Part shown: in pieces, positions 8,169 to 17,617 of the stretch
Position numbering within the stretch: position 1 is the stretch's first letter
How the letters are laid out: the number at the start of each line of letters is the position of its first letter
Origin: an uncultured Lachnospiraceae bacterium
GTDB taxonomy: Bacteria; Bacillota; Clostridia; Lachnospirales; Lachnospiraceae
Reading direction: 5' to 3'
DNA length: 64,000 bases
Assembly: GCA_910578405.1 (NCBI GenBank)
Contig: CAJTQO010000005.1
Location: 8,830-72,829 of the forward strand
Made by a program: the position numbers and the translations under genes
Notes under the pieces: model-generated
Told to the model about the DNA's origin: nothing
The model's input: the letters and a program-made list of their open reading frames with translations, nothing else
The model's database searches: none

Positions 8169-10223
8169 TTAATCGGTCAGACGTACCTGCTTTCCCGCTT
8201 CCACTGGTTTCGTAGCCGTTGTAATTACATATTCATGGCCATAAAGCCCTGCAGAAATCGCCGTATGCGTATCGTCCGACGCCAACACTTCCACGTCTAC
8301 CCTTGATGCAATGTAGCGGTTCCCAAGAGGGCTGCTCTTGGATTCCACAATCAGGATAAACTTGCCGTTATTGTCTTCCCTCATTGCACTGTTTGGCACT
8401 ACCAGCTCATAATCCATGCTTTTTTGTCCAATGGACAGACTAAGCGACTGCCCTGCCTGTACATCCCCTTCCACTTTAAATGTCAACTGCTTCTTCTGTG
8501 CCGGTTCATTGGGATCTGGTTTAATGGAAGCCAGCGTAACCTTCACATCCTCATAATACCATGCGTTTTGCAATTCCGCGATATCCCCCACCGAAAGCTT
8601 TTTGGCCTGTTCTGTTGTGGCGGAAAATGCCATGGTATAGCCCTTCCCCGCTACCTGCATCACTGCCAGCGTTTCTTCCGGCTGGGTCTTTTCTCCCGCC
8701 ACTTTGCTTAAACTGGTAATGGTACCGTCCACTGGCGCTTCCACTTTCGCTCCTATCGCTTTTTCCTTTAACTTCTTAATTTTCTCGGTCTGCAGCTCTA
8801 TGGCGTCGTTTTGTGACTCCAGATTTATTTCCGCTAACAGTTCTTTCTGCACTTCCGCCATATCCTCTTTGGCCTGATCCAGGACAAGCTGCGCCCTGGC
8901 TTGCCTGTCCTGTGCATCTAACAGACGGTTGGAAGCCTCTGCCTTGGTAATGGCTGTAGTATCGCTGCTTTCCTTGTCACTCAACGCCTGCTGCGCTTCA
9001 TTGACTGCAGATGTTTTATCGCTCTGTTCACTTTGTTTATTCGCCACTTCTTTGTTGGCTTCGGACACATTGTTTTTGGCGTCTAAAACACCTTGCTGCG
9101 CATTGCCAAGTTCATTTTGCTTTGCTATCACATTTTCCTGTAGCATGTTCAGACTGGCATCACCACCACCATTGTCATACTCACTTTGTTTACTAGCAAA
9201 TTCATTTGGCATATTATTTAATTCATTCTCCAATGTTTGTAATGTTTGTACCGCGCTATCATATCTAGTCTTTTGTTCCAATACCACGGCTTTTTCTCTA
9301 TCGTAATCTGCTGGTGGAGCATCAGGATTCTCATTCTTCCAACTTTCGAACCTATCATTATATTCACTCAAATTTTGTTCAGCTTCCTGCACTGAAAACC
9401 TCGCTGCTTCCACTTCATACTGCTTTGATTCATACTGCCCTGGATAACTTTCTAAATAATTTTTCAACTCCTGCATATACGCCACCTGCGCCTGCGCCGT
9501 TGCCAATTCATTTTCCTTCTCAGTCACATTATTTTCCGCAATGGACACATTTTCCGTTGCCTTGGATGCATTAGCCTGTGCATCCGCCACAGCCTGTCCC
9601 GCCTCATTGGCTTCCCTTTGCGCATTGGACAATGCATTCTTTTCATTGGTGGTGTCTATTACAATATTCCCGATATAGCCAAGTTCTTTTGTCACTGAAG
9701 CCACTTCCAAAGTTGCCTTGTCATATTCCGCCTGGGCCGCATCCTGGGCCGCAATGGCCCGCTGCAGTTTCTGCTGTTTTTGGGTCAGGGACAAAGTGCG
9801 GTCGCCTTCGATGTTGTTCACCGTACCAACCGTCAGGTTTTCCGTAATGACCGCAAGCTGATAAGCAAGCATCAGGGAATTCAGTTCCTTTTCCGCCTCC
9901 AGCAGCTCCGTACTCTCATCGTCCTCCAGGTAAAAAATCACATCCCCCTTTTTCACCTCATCCCCTTCCTTTACAGCCACGCTGGAAATCACACGGCTTT
10001 CACCAATGGATATATTATAGGGGTCACTCGCTTCAATCGTCCCTGTGCCTCTGACCTTTTCCGTAATAGACCCGCTCTGTACATACTCCGTCGCCACCTC
10101 TGGCAGGGAATAATTCATTATGGTATTGGAAAAAAACGTCAGCAAAAGCATAATGGTCAGAAAGATAATTGCTGCATTCTTTACCCATTCCCTTCTTTTT
10201 GCCGGATTCTTATTCTCATTCAT
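8169..10223 (-). CDS. HlyD/MacA-family adaptor with very long coiled coil
   Basis: The 684-residue protein has one N-terminal membrane helix (about residues 16-38). Next comes the first lipoyl half (AVKEGDEVKKGDVIFYLEDD), a coiled-coil region of about 400 residues rich in Ala, Gln, Glu and Asn, the second lipoyl half (AKVEAPVDGTITSLSKVAG) and a beta-barrel tail. This is the order found in membrane-fusion adaptors of ABC exporters. The coiled coil is longer than usual for MacA (about 370 residues in all). The start at 10223 is chosen for GGGAGGAA eight bases upstream; a longer frame to 10310 has no site. No outer membrane is expected here, so the partner is unclear. Confidence 0.85.
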   Translation of the reverse strand: MNENKNPAKRREWVKNAAIIFLTIMLLLTFFSNTIMNYSLPEVATEYVQSGSITEKVRGTGTIEASDPYNISIGESRVISSVAVKEGDEVKKGDVIFYLEDDESTELLEAEKELNSLMLAYQLAVITENLTVGTVNNIEGDRTLSLTQKQQKLQRAIAAQDAAQAEYDKATLEVASVTKELGYIGNIVIDTTNEKNALSNAQREANEAGQAVADAQANASKATENVSIAENNVTEKENELATAQAQVAYMQELKNYLESYPGQYESKQYEVEAARFSVQEAEQNLSEYNDRFESWKNENPDAPPADYDREKAVVLEQKTRYDSAVQTLQTLENELNNMPNEFASKQSEYDNGGGDASLNMLQENVIAKQNELGNAQQGVLDAKNNVSEANKEVANKQSEQSDKTSAVNEAQQALSDKESSDTTAITKAEASNRLLDAQDRQARAQLVLDQAKEDMAEVQKELLAEINLESQNDAIELQTEKIKKLKEKAIGAKVEAPVDGTITSLSKVAGEKTQPEETLAVMQVAGKGYTMAFSATTEQAKKLSVGDIAELQNAWYYEDVKVTLASIKPDPNEPAQKKQLTFKVEGDVQAGQSLSLSIGQKSMDYELVVPNSAMREDNNGKFILIVESKSSPLGNRYIASRVDVEVLASDDTHTAISAGLYGHEYVITTATKPVEAGKQVRLTD

Positions 10224-10481
10224 CTGACTCGTTCCTCCCGATTCCAACATTATTGTTGCGTACAATGCGCCAACCGCTGTGCCTGTGCAAACATTTGGCC
10301 AATGCCGCAAGGGTCATATCCCGCAGCTTACTGTCATAATGTTGATGTTCTGTCCGCTTGCTGCAAAATATTTGACTCCAATTCCATTTCCATAGTTATC
10401 CTGCTTCCCCACTTCTCTATATAGGATTTCCATATCCAAATGCTTTTCTTCCAGCCTCATAAGTCCAGATTCTTTCTGGCC

Positions 10482-11438
10482 TTATCCCTTGATGCCGCCC
10501 TGATAAGTAATCCCTTCCACTAAATAATCTTCCCCATAGAGGAACACCAGCAAGGTTGGCACCATATAAATGGTTGCCACTGCAAATGCCAGTCCGATTT
10601 CGCCGTTTTTAATCTTGGAAAGGAATACCGACAAAGGATGCATTGCGTCATCGGTCAGCAAAATCAGAGGCTGTTCCACCATATTCCAATAATCAATAAA
10701 AATCAAAATCGCTACGGAACACATACAGCCTTTACACAATGGCATACAAACATGACGGAATATCTGCCACTCCCCGGCCCCGTCTATCTGTGCGGCTTCC
10801 ATTACAGACACTGGGATACGCCGCATATATTTCGTCAGCAGATATACGGCAAAAGGAGAAAATATCCCTGGCAGCCAGATTGCCCAGCGGGTGTCCAATA
10901 TGTGCAGCCAACTGGATACCAGATAATTAGGCACTAATGTTACCTGATATGGCATCAGCATCAGGATAATATAAGTAAAAAAAATGATTTCTTTTAATTT
11001 TCCCCGGTACCTGGTAAAACCATACGAGGCCAGTAAAGCCACCAAAAGCTGGAAACCTACAATCGGCGCCACCAAAATCACAGAATTCCAAAATTTGAAC
11101 AGATAGTCCGGGCTTTTGAACAGCACAGTAATATACTGGCTGAAAGAAACCATATCAGGGATAAATTTCAGGTTTACCTTTTTGGAAATAAAAGTTTTCC
11201 CTCCGGAATCACTGGTAGAAAATACCTGTCCGTAATTGGAAGAGATTTCCGAAGCGGACATAAACGAATTCGTCACCGTAAGCACAATCGGCATCAGGAA
11301 CAGCAACGCAATGGATGCCGCAATGAGAGTCGTCACTGCCCGTCTTACTTTCGCCGCCTTCTTCTTCCGCTCAATCATTCTTTTATAGGCGCTTTCTTCC
11401 ATATCCAGCCCCGTACGCTTTTTCCTGCCTCCCATCAT
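10482..11438 (-). CDS. carbohydrate ABC transporter permease, MalG-like
   Basis: This 318-residue inner-membrane protein is the second permease of a sugar-type ABC importer. Six membrane segments are apparent. The EAA loop that docks the ATPase reads EAAQIDGAGEWQIFRHVCMPLC near residues 215-235. Its start overlaps the stop of the preceding permease by four bases, which indicates coupled translation. The final residues (EGITYQGGIKG) are the usual MalG-family ending. The ATPase is missing from the window, so a shared MsmX/MsmK-type ATPase encoded elsewhere is the likely partner (inference). Confidence 0.93.
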   Translation of the reverse strand: MMGGRKKRTGLDMEESAYKRMIERKKKAAKVRRAVTTLIAASIALLFLMPIVLTVTNSFMSASEISSNYGQVFSTSDSGGKTFISKKVNLKFIPDMVSFSQYITVLFKSPDYLFKFWNSVILVAPIVGFQLLVALLASYGFTRYRGKLKEIIFFTYIILMLMPYQVTLVPNYLVSSWLHILDTRWAIWLPGIFSPFAVYLLTKYMRRIPVSVMEAAQIDGAGEWQIFRHVCMPLCKGCMCSVAILIFIDYWNMVEQPLILLTDDAMHPLSVFLSKIKNGEIGLAFAVATIYMVPTLLVFLYGEDYLVEGITYQGGIKG

Positions 11439-12451
11439 CCCTCCACATCCTTTCCGAAATAATTTTCCGTCAGGAATAAAATCCCGATAATGGCCACCAT
11501 TACTAAGGACATCAAAATCGCCGCCGCTGACAGCTTTTGGTAATCCAGGTTCCCAAACGTGTTGTTCATAAAGTGTTGCATCATATATACTGTATTATAA
11601 GGGTAATCATCGGTCAACAGATAAATCTCCCGGAACACCTTAAAAGAATTAATCAGTGACATAATGGTTACAAACAATATAGTGGAAGAAAGATACCGTA
11701 TTTTAATATGAACGAAAATCTGCCATGGCTTCGCACTTTCCAAAATAGCCACTTCCAAAATGTCTTTTGGTATGCTTCCCAGGGCAGACATAAAAAGAAT
11801 CATATTATAGCCCAGGTTTTTCCATAAAAACAATACAATTATCACTACCTGCGCATGTTCTGATTTCAGCCAGTCTATCTTGTCCGTCCCAAACAAAGCC
11901 GTTATATCATTCACCATGCCGTTATAATGGAACAATACCTGCCAAATCAGAACAATAGACGCAATAGGCACCATCATCGGCGTCAGGAAGAACGTACGGA
12001 ACTGACTCTTAAACGGTATCTTACTGTCCAGCAGCATAGCTAACCCAAGGGAAAGCGCCACCGCCAGCGGCACCGCAATCGCCGAAAACTTCATTGTATT
12101 GGATGCTGCCTGACGAAAAGCCGCATTATGAAAAACATTGCTAAAGTTATCCAGAAAAACAAAATGATGCTGAATCGGATTATTCACTACTGCATAATAG
12201 ATAACAACAAAAAACGGGACGACAAAGAACAGCATCACCCCAAGAAAACTTGGGGCTAAAAATGCCGTGGAAATCCTCCTGCTCTTCGCGTTCCTTTTTT
12301 GCATCCCGCTTTTGCGCGCTGCGCTTGGCTGCGCCTGTCCTTTTTTTCCTGCCAGGCCATGCCCCCCTATCTGGAGGGACATACGCCTGGCTTTTGGTTC
12401 CTTTTTCCTATCTCTCACTTTTTCCCTACACCAGCCTCTATTTCGTCTCAT
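11435..12451 (-). CDS. carbohydrate ABC transporter permease, MalF-like
   Basis: This is the first permease of the pair. After an unusually long, basic N-terminus of about 60 residues come six membrane segments and an EAA-type loop (EVAILESAKPWQIFVHIKIRYLS). The frame opens at 12451, overlapping the stop of the solute-binding gene by 14 bases. A GTG at 12418, preceded by TAGGGAAAAA, would remove 11 residues and is a possible alternative start. The pair MalF-like/MalG-like fits the upstream solute-binding lipoproteins. Function as an importer permease is firm; the substrate is not known. Confidence 0.92.
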   Translation of the reverse strand: MRRNRGWCREKVRDRKKEPKARRMSLQIGGHGLAGKKGQAQPSAARKSGMQKRNAKSRRISTAFLAPSFLGVMLFFVVPFFVVIYYAVVNNPIQHHFVFLDNFSNVFHNAAFRQAASNTMKFSAIAVPLAVALSLGLAMLLDSKIPFKSQFRTFFLTPMMVPIASIVLIWQVLFHYNGMVNDITALFGTDKIDWLKSEHAQVVIIVLFLWKNLGYNMILFMSALGSIPKDILEVAILESAKPWQIFVHIKIRYLSSTILFVTIMSLINSFKVFREIYLLTDDYPYNTVYMMQHFMNNTFGNLDYQKLSAAAILMSLVMVAIIGILFLTENYFGKDVEG

Positions 12452-14714
12452 TCAAATAAGTCTGTACACGGTTTTGCACCAGCCCGGCCACTTCTTCCAC
12501 ACTCTTCTGGCCATCAAAGTATGCCTGCGCCTCATCCTTTATAATCTCATATACTTTTTCATTTATGGCAAGATCTGGCTGCGCCGTTTCAATCATCTCC
12601 CGAACCCGGTCTACCTGCTCTTTCGTTGCAGCATATACTTCTACGGTAAAATCATTGGTTGTCCATGTAGATTTCGACGTCCGCTGTTTATTCCCATCGG
12701 CATCCACATAGTATTCTTCTTCCATGTCATTTTCAAACATTTGCTCCAAAGCGCTCTTTAAAATCGGGAACCCGCCGTTGGCAGTCCCTAACTTCTCCTG
12801 CCTGTCCTTTGTCAGGTTGAAACGGATAAATTCCCATACACCCTCTTTATTCTCCGAAGCCGCGTGCATCGCCACTGTGGTGCTGTTAGGCGTAAGAATC
12901 AGCCCAGTGCTTCCCATAGTTGGATATCCGATAAAATTTACCGGCTCTCCAAATTCATATTCGTACATCTGGTACATAGAAACAGAAGTAACTGCCCGCG
13001 CCAAAAGAAGTAACTGCCCATTTCTTAATTTTTCAATCTCTGATGGCCCGTTTTCATCATAATTAGCCTCTTTCGGAAAACGGTTGGCAAATTCCAGAAT
13101 CTTTTTAAACTCTTCCCCACTAAAATCACAAGTCCCATTCTCTTCATCCACAAAAAGACTCTGGTTTGCCGTACACATCGTATGGAGCATGTAATTGTTA
13201 TTTACATATTCCAGTATCTCCACCTCCGGCCCCTTGGAATCCATCAGGGCCATCATTTCATCCAATGTCCATTTATTTCCTGTGCCTACATCAGATACCT
13301 TGCCAATCATGGTATCTATCCCATAACAGGGCATAATCGCATATAGCTTCCCGTCACGCTCATAAGCGCGCATTACATTTTCCACATAGTCTTCCCGTTT
13401 GATGTCGCCATCCGCCTCCAGATAAGGGGTAATATCTTCCACAATCCCCGCTGAAATCAATTCTTCCAAAGAAAGCTGACAATAGGATAAGTCTATAATA
13501 TCCGGCGGAGCCGCACTGGTCAAATCGGTATTCATCATCGTTATCTTTTCTTCCAATGCGGTACTGTCATCCCCATATTCCCTTACTTCAATCCGGTACT
13601 TCTCACTCCGTTTATTGAATGCCACAATATCCTTTTCCACATAGTAAGGCACATACCAGGAAGCATACACCAAGGTTTCCTTTTGCGGAACTTCAGAGCG
13701 TTTCTTTTTCGTTAAGACGCTCAGTTCCGTTTCTCCGGCCGAACTATAGTCCACCGTCACCGCCACTATACGCCCATCTGGAAAGACGGCAAAATCCTGC
13801 AGGTAATTGCTATTGATATCACTATCAATCCAATTTAACAGCGCCGTCGGTTTTTCATCGGAAAGGTTACAGGAATAAAGCACGGAATTTTGGGTATAAA
13901 GCAAATCAGTGTCCGTCCCGCCCAGGAAAACGCCATATTCAAAAACAATGGAAGTGTCCAATGCTTTCAAACCCTTTCCGGCCAAATCCACTTCTTCCAG
14001 GCTATATCCATTGCTTCCCCGGTATGCCGCCACAATTCTCCCATCCCGCATAGCAAACAGATTGGAAATATACTCCCCAACCGGAATTTCACAATAAACG
14101 CTGCCATCCTGGTTAAGAACATAAATATCCTTTCCGGAACAGATATAATAATTCCCTTCCTTATCCTGTAAAAGATCGGACAGATAAAAAGACATACTGT
14201 CTTTTTTCTTAAAGGCATTGCCTGTATCCAATGTTTCCAGTTCCTTCCCATCCGGAGATATCTTTTTCACCATCACGCTCTTTACCGTCCCGCCAGCTTC
14301 CGGATCCCCTTCATACCCCATGAAACCAATCAGAAGATTTCCGTCGGCATCCTTACCCATGGAAGAAACCATCATTCCCTCCTCCACTTCCAACGGGAAT
14401 TCCTGTACGCTGTCTTCCCCAATCTTGAGCGAAAATAAGATATCTTTTTCGTCTTTCATTCCAAGAAAAAATACATTCTGGTCATTTCCCAGCATCACGC
14501 TGCTTATCGCCTCGCAATAGTCATTGAGCGGCAGGTATTGCGCCACATAGACATACTCTTCCCCATCTTCTTCCCCACTGGCTTCTTTCCCACTTTCTGC
14601 GCCCTTGTTTTCCTTTGCGTCTCCTCCGCCGCATCCACACAAAAACAAAGCCAAAGATAAGAGCAGCGATACCGCCAGGCTCCCAAAACCTCTCCAATTT
14701 TTCCTTTTTCCCAT
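12438..14714 (-). CDS. lipoprotein: beta-propeller-like region fused to ABC solute-binding domain (second paralogue)
   Basis: The 758-residue protein has a lipoprotein signal ending at about Cys28 (FLCGC). Propeller-like repeats run to about residue 340 (YYICSGKDIYVLNQDGS, FAVFPDGRIVAVTVD). A family-1 solute-binding domain follows (VYASWYVPYYVEKDIVAFNKRSE onward, PPDIIDLSYCQLSLEELIS). The C-terminus AYFDGQKSVEEVAGLVQNRV matches the two paralogues. The gene sits directly before the two permeases and overlaps the first, so this copy is the best candidate for the cognate binding protein of the importer. Ligand unknown. Confidence 0.88.
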   Translation of the reverse strand: MGKRKNWRGFGSLAVSLLLSLALFLCGCGGGDAKENKGAESGKEASGEEDGEEYVYVAQYLPLNDYCEAISSVMLGNDQNVFFLGMKDEKDILFSLKIGEDSVQEFPLEVEEGMMVSSMGKDADGNLLIGFMGYEGDPEAGGTVKSVMVKKISPDGKELETLDTGNAFKKKDSMSFYLSDLLQDKEGNYYICSGKDIYVLNQDGSVYCEIPVGEYISNLFAMRDGRIVAAYRGSNGYSLEEVDLAGKGLKALDTSIVFEYGVFLGGTDTDLLYTQNSVLYSCNLSDEKPTALLNWIDSDINSNYLQDFAVFPDGRIVAVTVDYSSAGETELSVLTKKKRSEVPQKETLVYASWYVPYYVEKDIVAFNKRSEKYRIEVREYGDDSTALEEKITMMNTDLTSAAPPDIIDLSYCQLSLEELISAGIVEDITPYLEADGDIKREDYVENVMRAYERDGKLYAIMPCYGIDTMIGKVSDVGTGNKWTLDEMMALMDSKGPEVEILEYVNNNYMLHTMCTANQSLFVDEENGTCDFSGEEFKKILEFANRFPKEANYDENGPSEIEKLRNGQLLLLARAVTSVSMYQMYEYEFGEPVNFIGYPTMGSTGLILTPNSTTVAMHAASENKEGVWEFIRFNLTKDRQEKLGTANGGFPILKSALEQMFENDMEEEYYVDADGNKQRTSKSTWTTNDFTVEVYAATKEQVDRVREMIETAQPDLAINEKVYEIIKDEAQAYFDGQKSVEEVAGLVQNRVQTYLNETK

Positions 14715-14788
14715 TATTCATCCTCACCTTTTCCGCTATAGCATGCGCATTCATAGCCTTAAGGCCATGCTTCCTATTATGCTCCAAG

Positions 14789-17452
14789 CTACCTATTTTC
14801 ATTTATATAAATCTGCACCCTGCTCTGTATAATATCCGCCACGTCCTTTGCAGACTTTTGCCCCTCAAAAAATGCGGCGGTTTCCTCTTCTATAATTGTA
14901 TTGAGCTGCGTATCGTATTGGTAGGAAGTTTCCACGGTTTCAATCAATTCCCGTACGGCTGCCACTTCTTCCTGCGTCGCTGCGTAAATCTCAATCTGGA
15001 AATCATCATATCCCCATGTAGTCTTTGGTTCCTTCACTTTCCCTTCCGGCCCTTCGTAATATTCTTCCTCCATATCTTCCAAAAACTTCTTTTCCAAGGC
15101 AGACTTCATCACCGGGAAGCCATATCCATAATCGGATTCGCTTTCCTGTGTTTCCTTTGTAATGCCCTCACGGATAAACTGCCATACCCCATCTTGGTAA
15201 GATGACTTGGAACTCATAGCTAACAAAGACCCACTGGAAGCTATGTACGAACCGCTTTCCATCCAGGTAGGATAGCCGATAAACGTTACCGGTTCCCCAA
15301 ACATGCCTTTATACATCTGGTATTCCTGCACGGAAGAAATCATCACATCCATTAAAATCAGCTTCCCTTCACGAATCATGGTTGGCACGCTGGGACGTTC
15401 CGCCTCCCAGTCCACTTCCTTCGGGAACGTATTGGCAAATTCCAAAGCTTTGATAAACTCTTCCCCATTGAACTTACATTCCCCGGTATTCCAGTCTACA
15501 AATACATCCTTGTTCATCCGCAATATATTGTTCAGTATGGAACTCTTGCTCGCATACTGGAACAACTCTGTGCCTTCCGGCATACTCTTTGCCAGTTCCA
15601 TTATCTCATCCAAGGTAATGCGCTGCTTGTCGCCCACATCAGACACCTTTGCCATAATGGTCGAAATATAAAAGTCCGACGGCAGGGCATATAGCTTTCC
15701 GTCATTCTCATATGCCCTTAACACATTTTCCAGATAGTCTTCACGGTTGATTTCCGGATCTTTTTCCATAAACGGATACAAATCTTCCACCACGCCCTTA
15801 GCAATATAGCTGTTCATATTGTTGCTGGACAAATCTATGATATCAGGACATTTCCCACTGACAATATCCGCATTCATCCGCTGCAATGCATCCGCATATG
15901 CATTTTCTCCCTCATAATCCGTAAAGTATTCCTTTACTTCAATGCGGTATTCCTGGTTCATACGGTTAAATTCCAGAATCTTTTTCCTTACATTATAATC
16001 TAACATCAATGTGCCATAAGTCAGCAGCTTCTTCTCCGGCGCTTCAGAGCCTTTCTTCTTTGTCAGGTAAGCCAGTTCCATCTCGTTGATATCCCGCTCC
16101 CCGTTCCAGCTTGAACTAATTGCCAGCACTCTTCCGTCTTCCAACGTAGTAAAACTTGACACACTGCTTTCATCAATATCGCAGTCAATCCAATTCAATA
16201 TTTCGTGCAACTGTTTATCGTTGAAACTGTAACGATATAATTTGTTGTCTGAACTAATCAGCAAATCTGAACCGGCCCCTTGCGCAAAAGTGCAGCTTCT
16301 GTACTGGATAGGCTCCATCCCTTCCACTGCATCCCCTATTTTTTTCCCCTGCACATCAATTGTACGCACTTCTATGCCGTCTCCCCAGTATGCAAGCAAT
16401 ACCGGCCCGTCTTTGACTGCAAACAAAGCATTAATCCAATTGTCCACTTTCAGGTCAAATAATTTTTTCCCGGCCTGATCTATGACAATTACATCCTGGT
16501 CATAGGCTATAAAAACATTTCCATCCTTATCCACCGCCAGATACTGCGCATAAAAATTTTCCCGGCCTTCTAACACTGGCTCTAAATCCGTCTTCTCCGT
16601 CACTTTGCCATCAGCGCCGATTTTCCAAAGCTCCCGCTTCTCCCCGCTCGGTACGCGGTAATCCCCGTCTGTAAACATTGATGCGGCAGAACTGCCTGTA
16701 GAAAAGCTGGCAGACGCATAACCAACCGTCCCACCGCTAATCACTGTGGTAGAGCTGATTTCCTCCGATGCAGCCATTGTTTCATCACTGTCTTCTATGG
16801 CCTGTGCATCTTCTGCAGCGCTTTCCCCATCATCGCTTTGCACACTTTCCTCTGTCTTCGTTTCCCCTGCTTCTTCCGGCTCTTGACCCGTGACGGCTTC
16901 CTGGCTGTCCGCCGTATCTGTGACATCGTTTTCTGTCTCTTCCCCTTCTTGAGCGGTTCCTGCGTCCGACGCCGCGCTTTCCCCGTCTGCCGCGCCTTCC
17001 GCCTCATCATCGTATATATATGTATTGACCACCGCCACCAGGCTTCCGTCATCCAGGATATTGGCTGTGAGCATATTTTCCTCTTCCCCGATGTCCAATA
17101 ATATCCTCTCTGGCTCTGTCTTACCTGACTCTATCTTCCCCATATATTTCTGATATGTATTGGAAGCGTCATCCCAAAGTCCTGAAACAAAATAAACCGT
17201 ATCGCCAACTGCCCTAATCTGCTCCAGGTTATCCTCCATCTGCACCTTTACATATTCCGGTAAGTACACAAATTCCCTCTGTGCCGTGGTAGCCCCTTTA
17301 GACTGGCCGCATCCTGCAGCCAATGCCGCCGCCGACAGAATAGCGGCCATTCCCGCCAACCGTCTTCCTGTTTTTCCCCTGCTTTTCCTGCCCCTCCAAA
17401 CCGCTTTGGCAGCTCTGCATTTTTCCGCCTTTTCGGCCCATCCTATTTTCAT
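14789..17452 (-). CDS. lipoprotein: beta-propeller-like region with acidic insert fused to ABC solute-binding domain (first paralogue)
   Basis: This is the first and largest gene of the transport locus (887 residues from the ATG at 17452). The signal has a long basic n-region of about 33 residues before LAAGC (Cys48). An acidic, Ser/Glu-rich stretch of about 110 residues (DEAEGAADGES to about STGSSAAS) interrupts the propeller-like part. The solute-binding domain begins near LLTYGTLMLDYNVRKKILEFN and ends with FFEGQKSAKDVADIIQSRV. The ribosome site at 17452 is modest (TAGGAAAA), and a stronger AGGAGG serves a short ORF just upstream. A TTG at 17491 is a less likely start. Confidence 0.87.
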   Translation of the reverse strand: MKIGWAEKAEKCRAAKAVWRGRKSRGKTGRRLAGMAAILSAAALAAGCGQSKGATTAQREFVYLPEYVKVQMEDNLEQIRAVGDTVYFVSGLWDDASNTYQKYMGKIESGKTEPERILLDIGEEENMLTANILDDGSLVAVVNTYIYDDEAEGAADGESAASDAGTAQEGEETENDVTDTADSQEAVTGQEPEEAGETKTEESVQSDDGESAAEDAQAIEDSDETMAASEEISSTTVISGGTVGYASASFSTGSSAASMFTDGDYRVPSGEKRELWKIGADGKVTEKTDLEPVLEGRENFYAQYLAVDKDGNVFIAYDQDVIVIDQAGKKLFDLKVDNWINALFAVKDGPVLLAYWGDGIEVRTIDVQGKKIGDAVEGMEPIQYRSCTFAQGAGSDLLISSDNKLYRYSFNDKQLHEILNWIDCDIDESSVSSFTTLEDGRVLAISSSWNGERDINEMELAYLTKKKGSEAPEKKLLTYGTLMLDYNVRKKILEFNRMNQEYRIEVKEYFTDYEGENAYADALQRMNADIVSGKCPDIIDLSSNNMNSYIAKGVVEDLYPFMEKDPEINREDYLENVLRAYENDGKLYALPSDFYISTIMAKVSDVGDKQRITLDEIMELAKSMPEGTELFQYASKSSILNNILRMNKDVFVDWNTGECKFNGEEFIKALEFANTFPKEVDWEAERPSVPTMIREGKLILMDVMISSVQEYQMYKGMFGEPVTFIGYPTWMESGSYIASSGSLLAMSSKSSYQDGVWQFIREGITKETQESESDYGYGFPVMKSALEKKFLEDMEEEYYEGPEGKVKEPKTTWGYDDFQIEIYAATQEEVAAVRELIETVETSYQYDTQLNTIIEEETAAFFEGQKSAKDVADIIQSRVQIYINENR

Positions 17453-17460
17453 AACTTTTC

Positions 17461-17496
17461 CTATCCCTTTCCCATTGCTCCTGACAGCCAATGCAT
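17461..17496 (-). CDS. possible 11-residue leader peptide before the first solute-binding gene
   Basis: AGGAGG (17509-17504) is spaced seven bases from an ATG whose frame reads MHWLSGAMGKG and stops. The stop is eight bases before the ATG of the solute-binding lipoprotein, in another frame. This layout suits translational coupling or a leader peptide. No rare-codon run is apparent. Confidence 0.4.
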   Translation of the reverse strand: MHWLSGAMGKG

Positions 17497-17531
17497 TCCC
17501 CTTCCTCCTATTAATATCGAAAAAACAAAAT

Positions 17532-17569
17532 ACCACATATAGGATATCATATGTGGTGTTTGAATACAA
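17532..17569 (-). promoter_or_regulatory. promoter with palindromic operator-like site for the solute-binding operon
   Basis: A perfect 9-bp inverted repeat, ACCACATAT (17532-17540) and ATATGTGGT (17549-17557), spans the likely core promoter: TTGTAT (17569-17564), a 17-base spacer, and TATCCT (17546-17541) on the minus strand. A dimeric regulator bound here would block polymerase. No regulator gene is adjacent, so the protein is unknown. Confidence 0.6.
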
Positions 17570-17617
17570 TCATGCATTTCTTAATAATTTCTGAACGGAA
17601 ACCGCAACGCCCTATGC

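Noticed and set aside
7060..10223. A MacAB-type antibiotic efflux pump
   Set aside because: There is no MacB ATPase or complete FtsX helix set, and the genes are embedded among solute-binding proteins.
10311..10481. A 47-residue ORF between the MalG-like and HlyD-like genes
   Set aside because: There is no ribosome site, no recognised sequence and no coding bias; it is best treated as intergenic.
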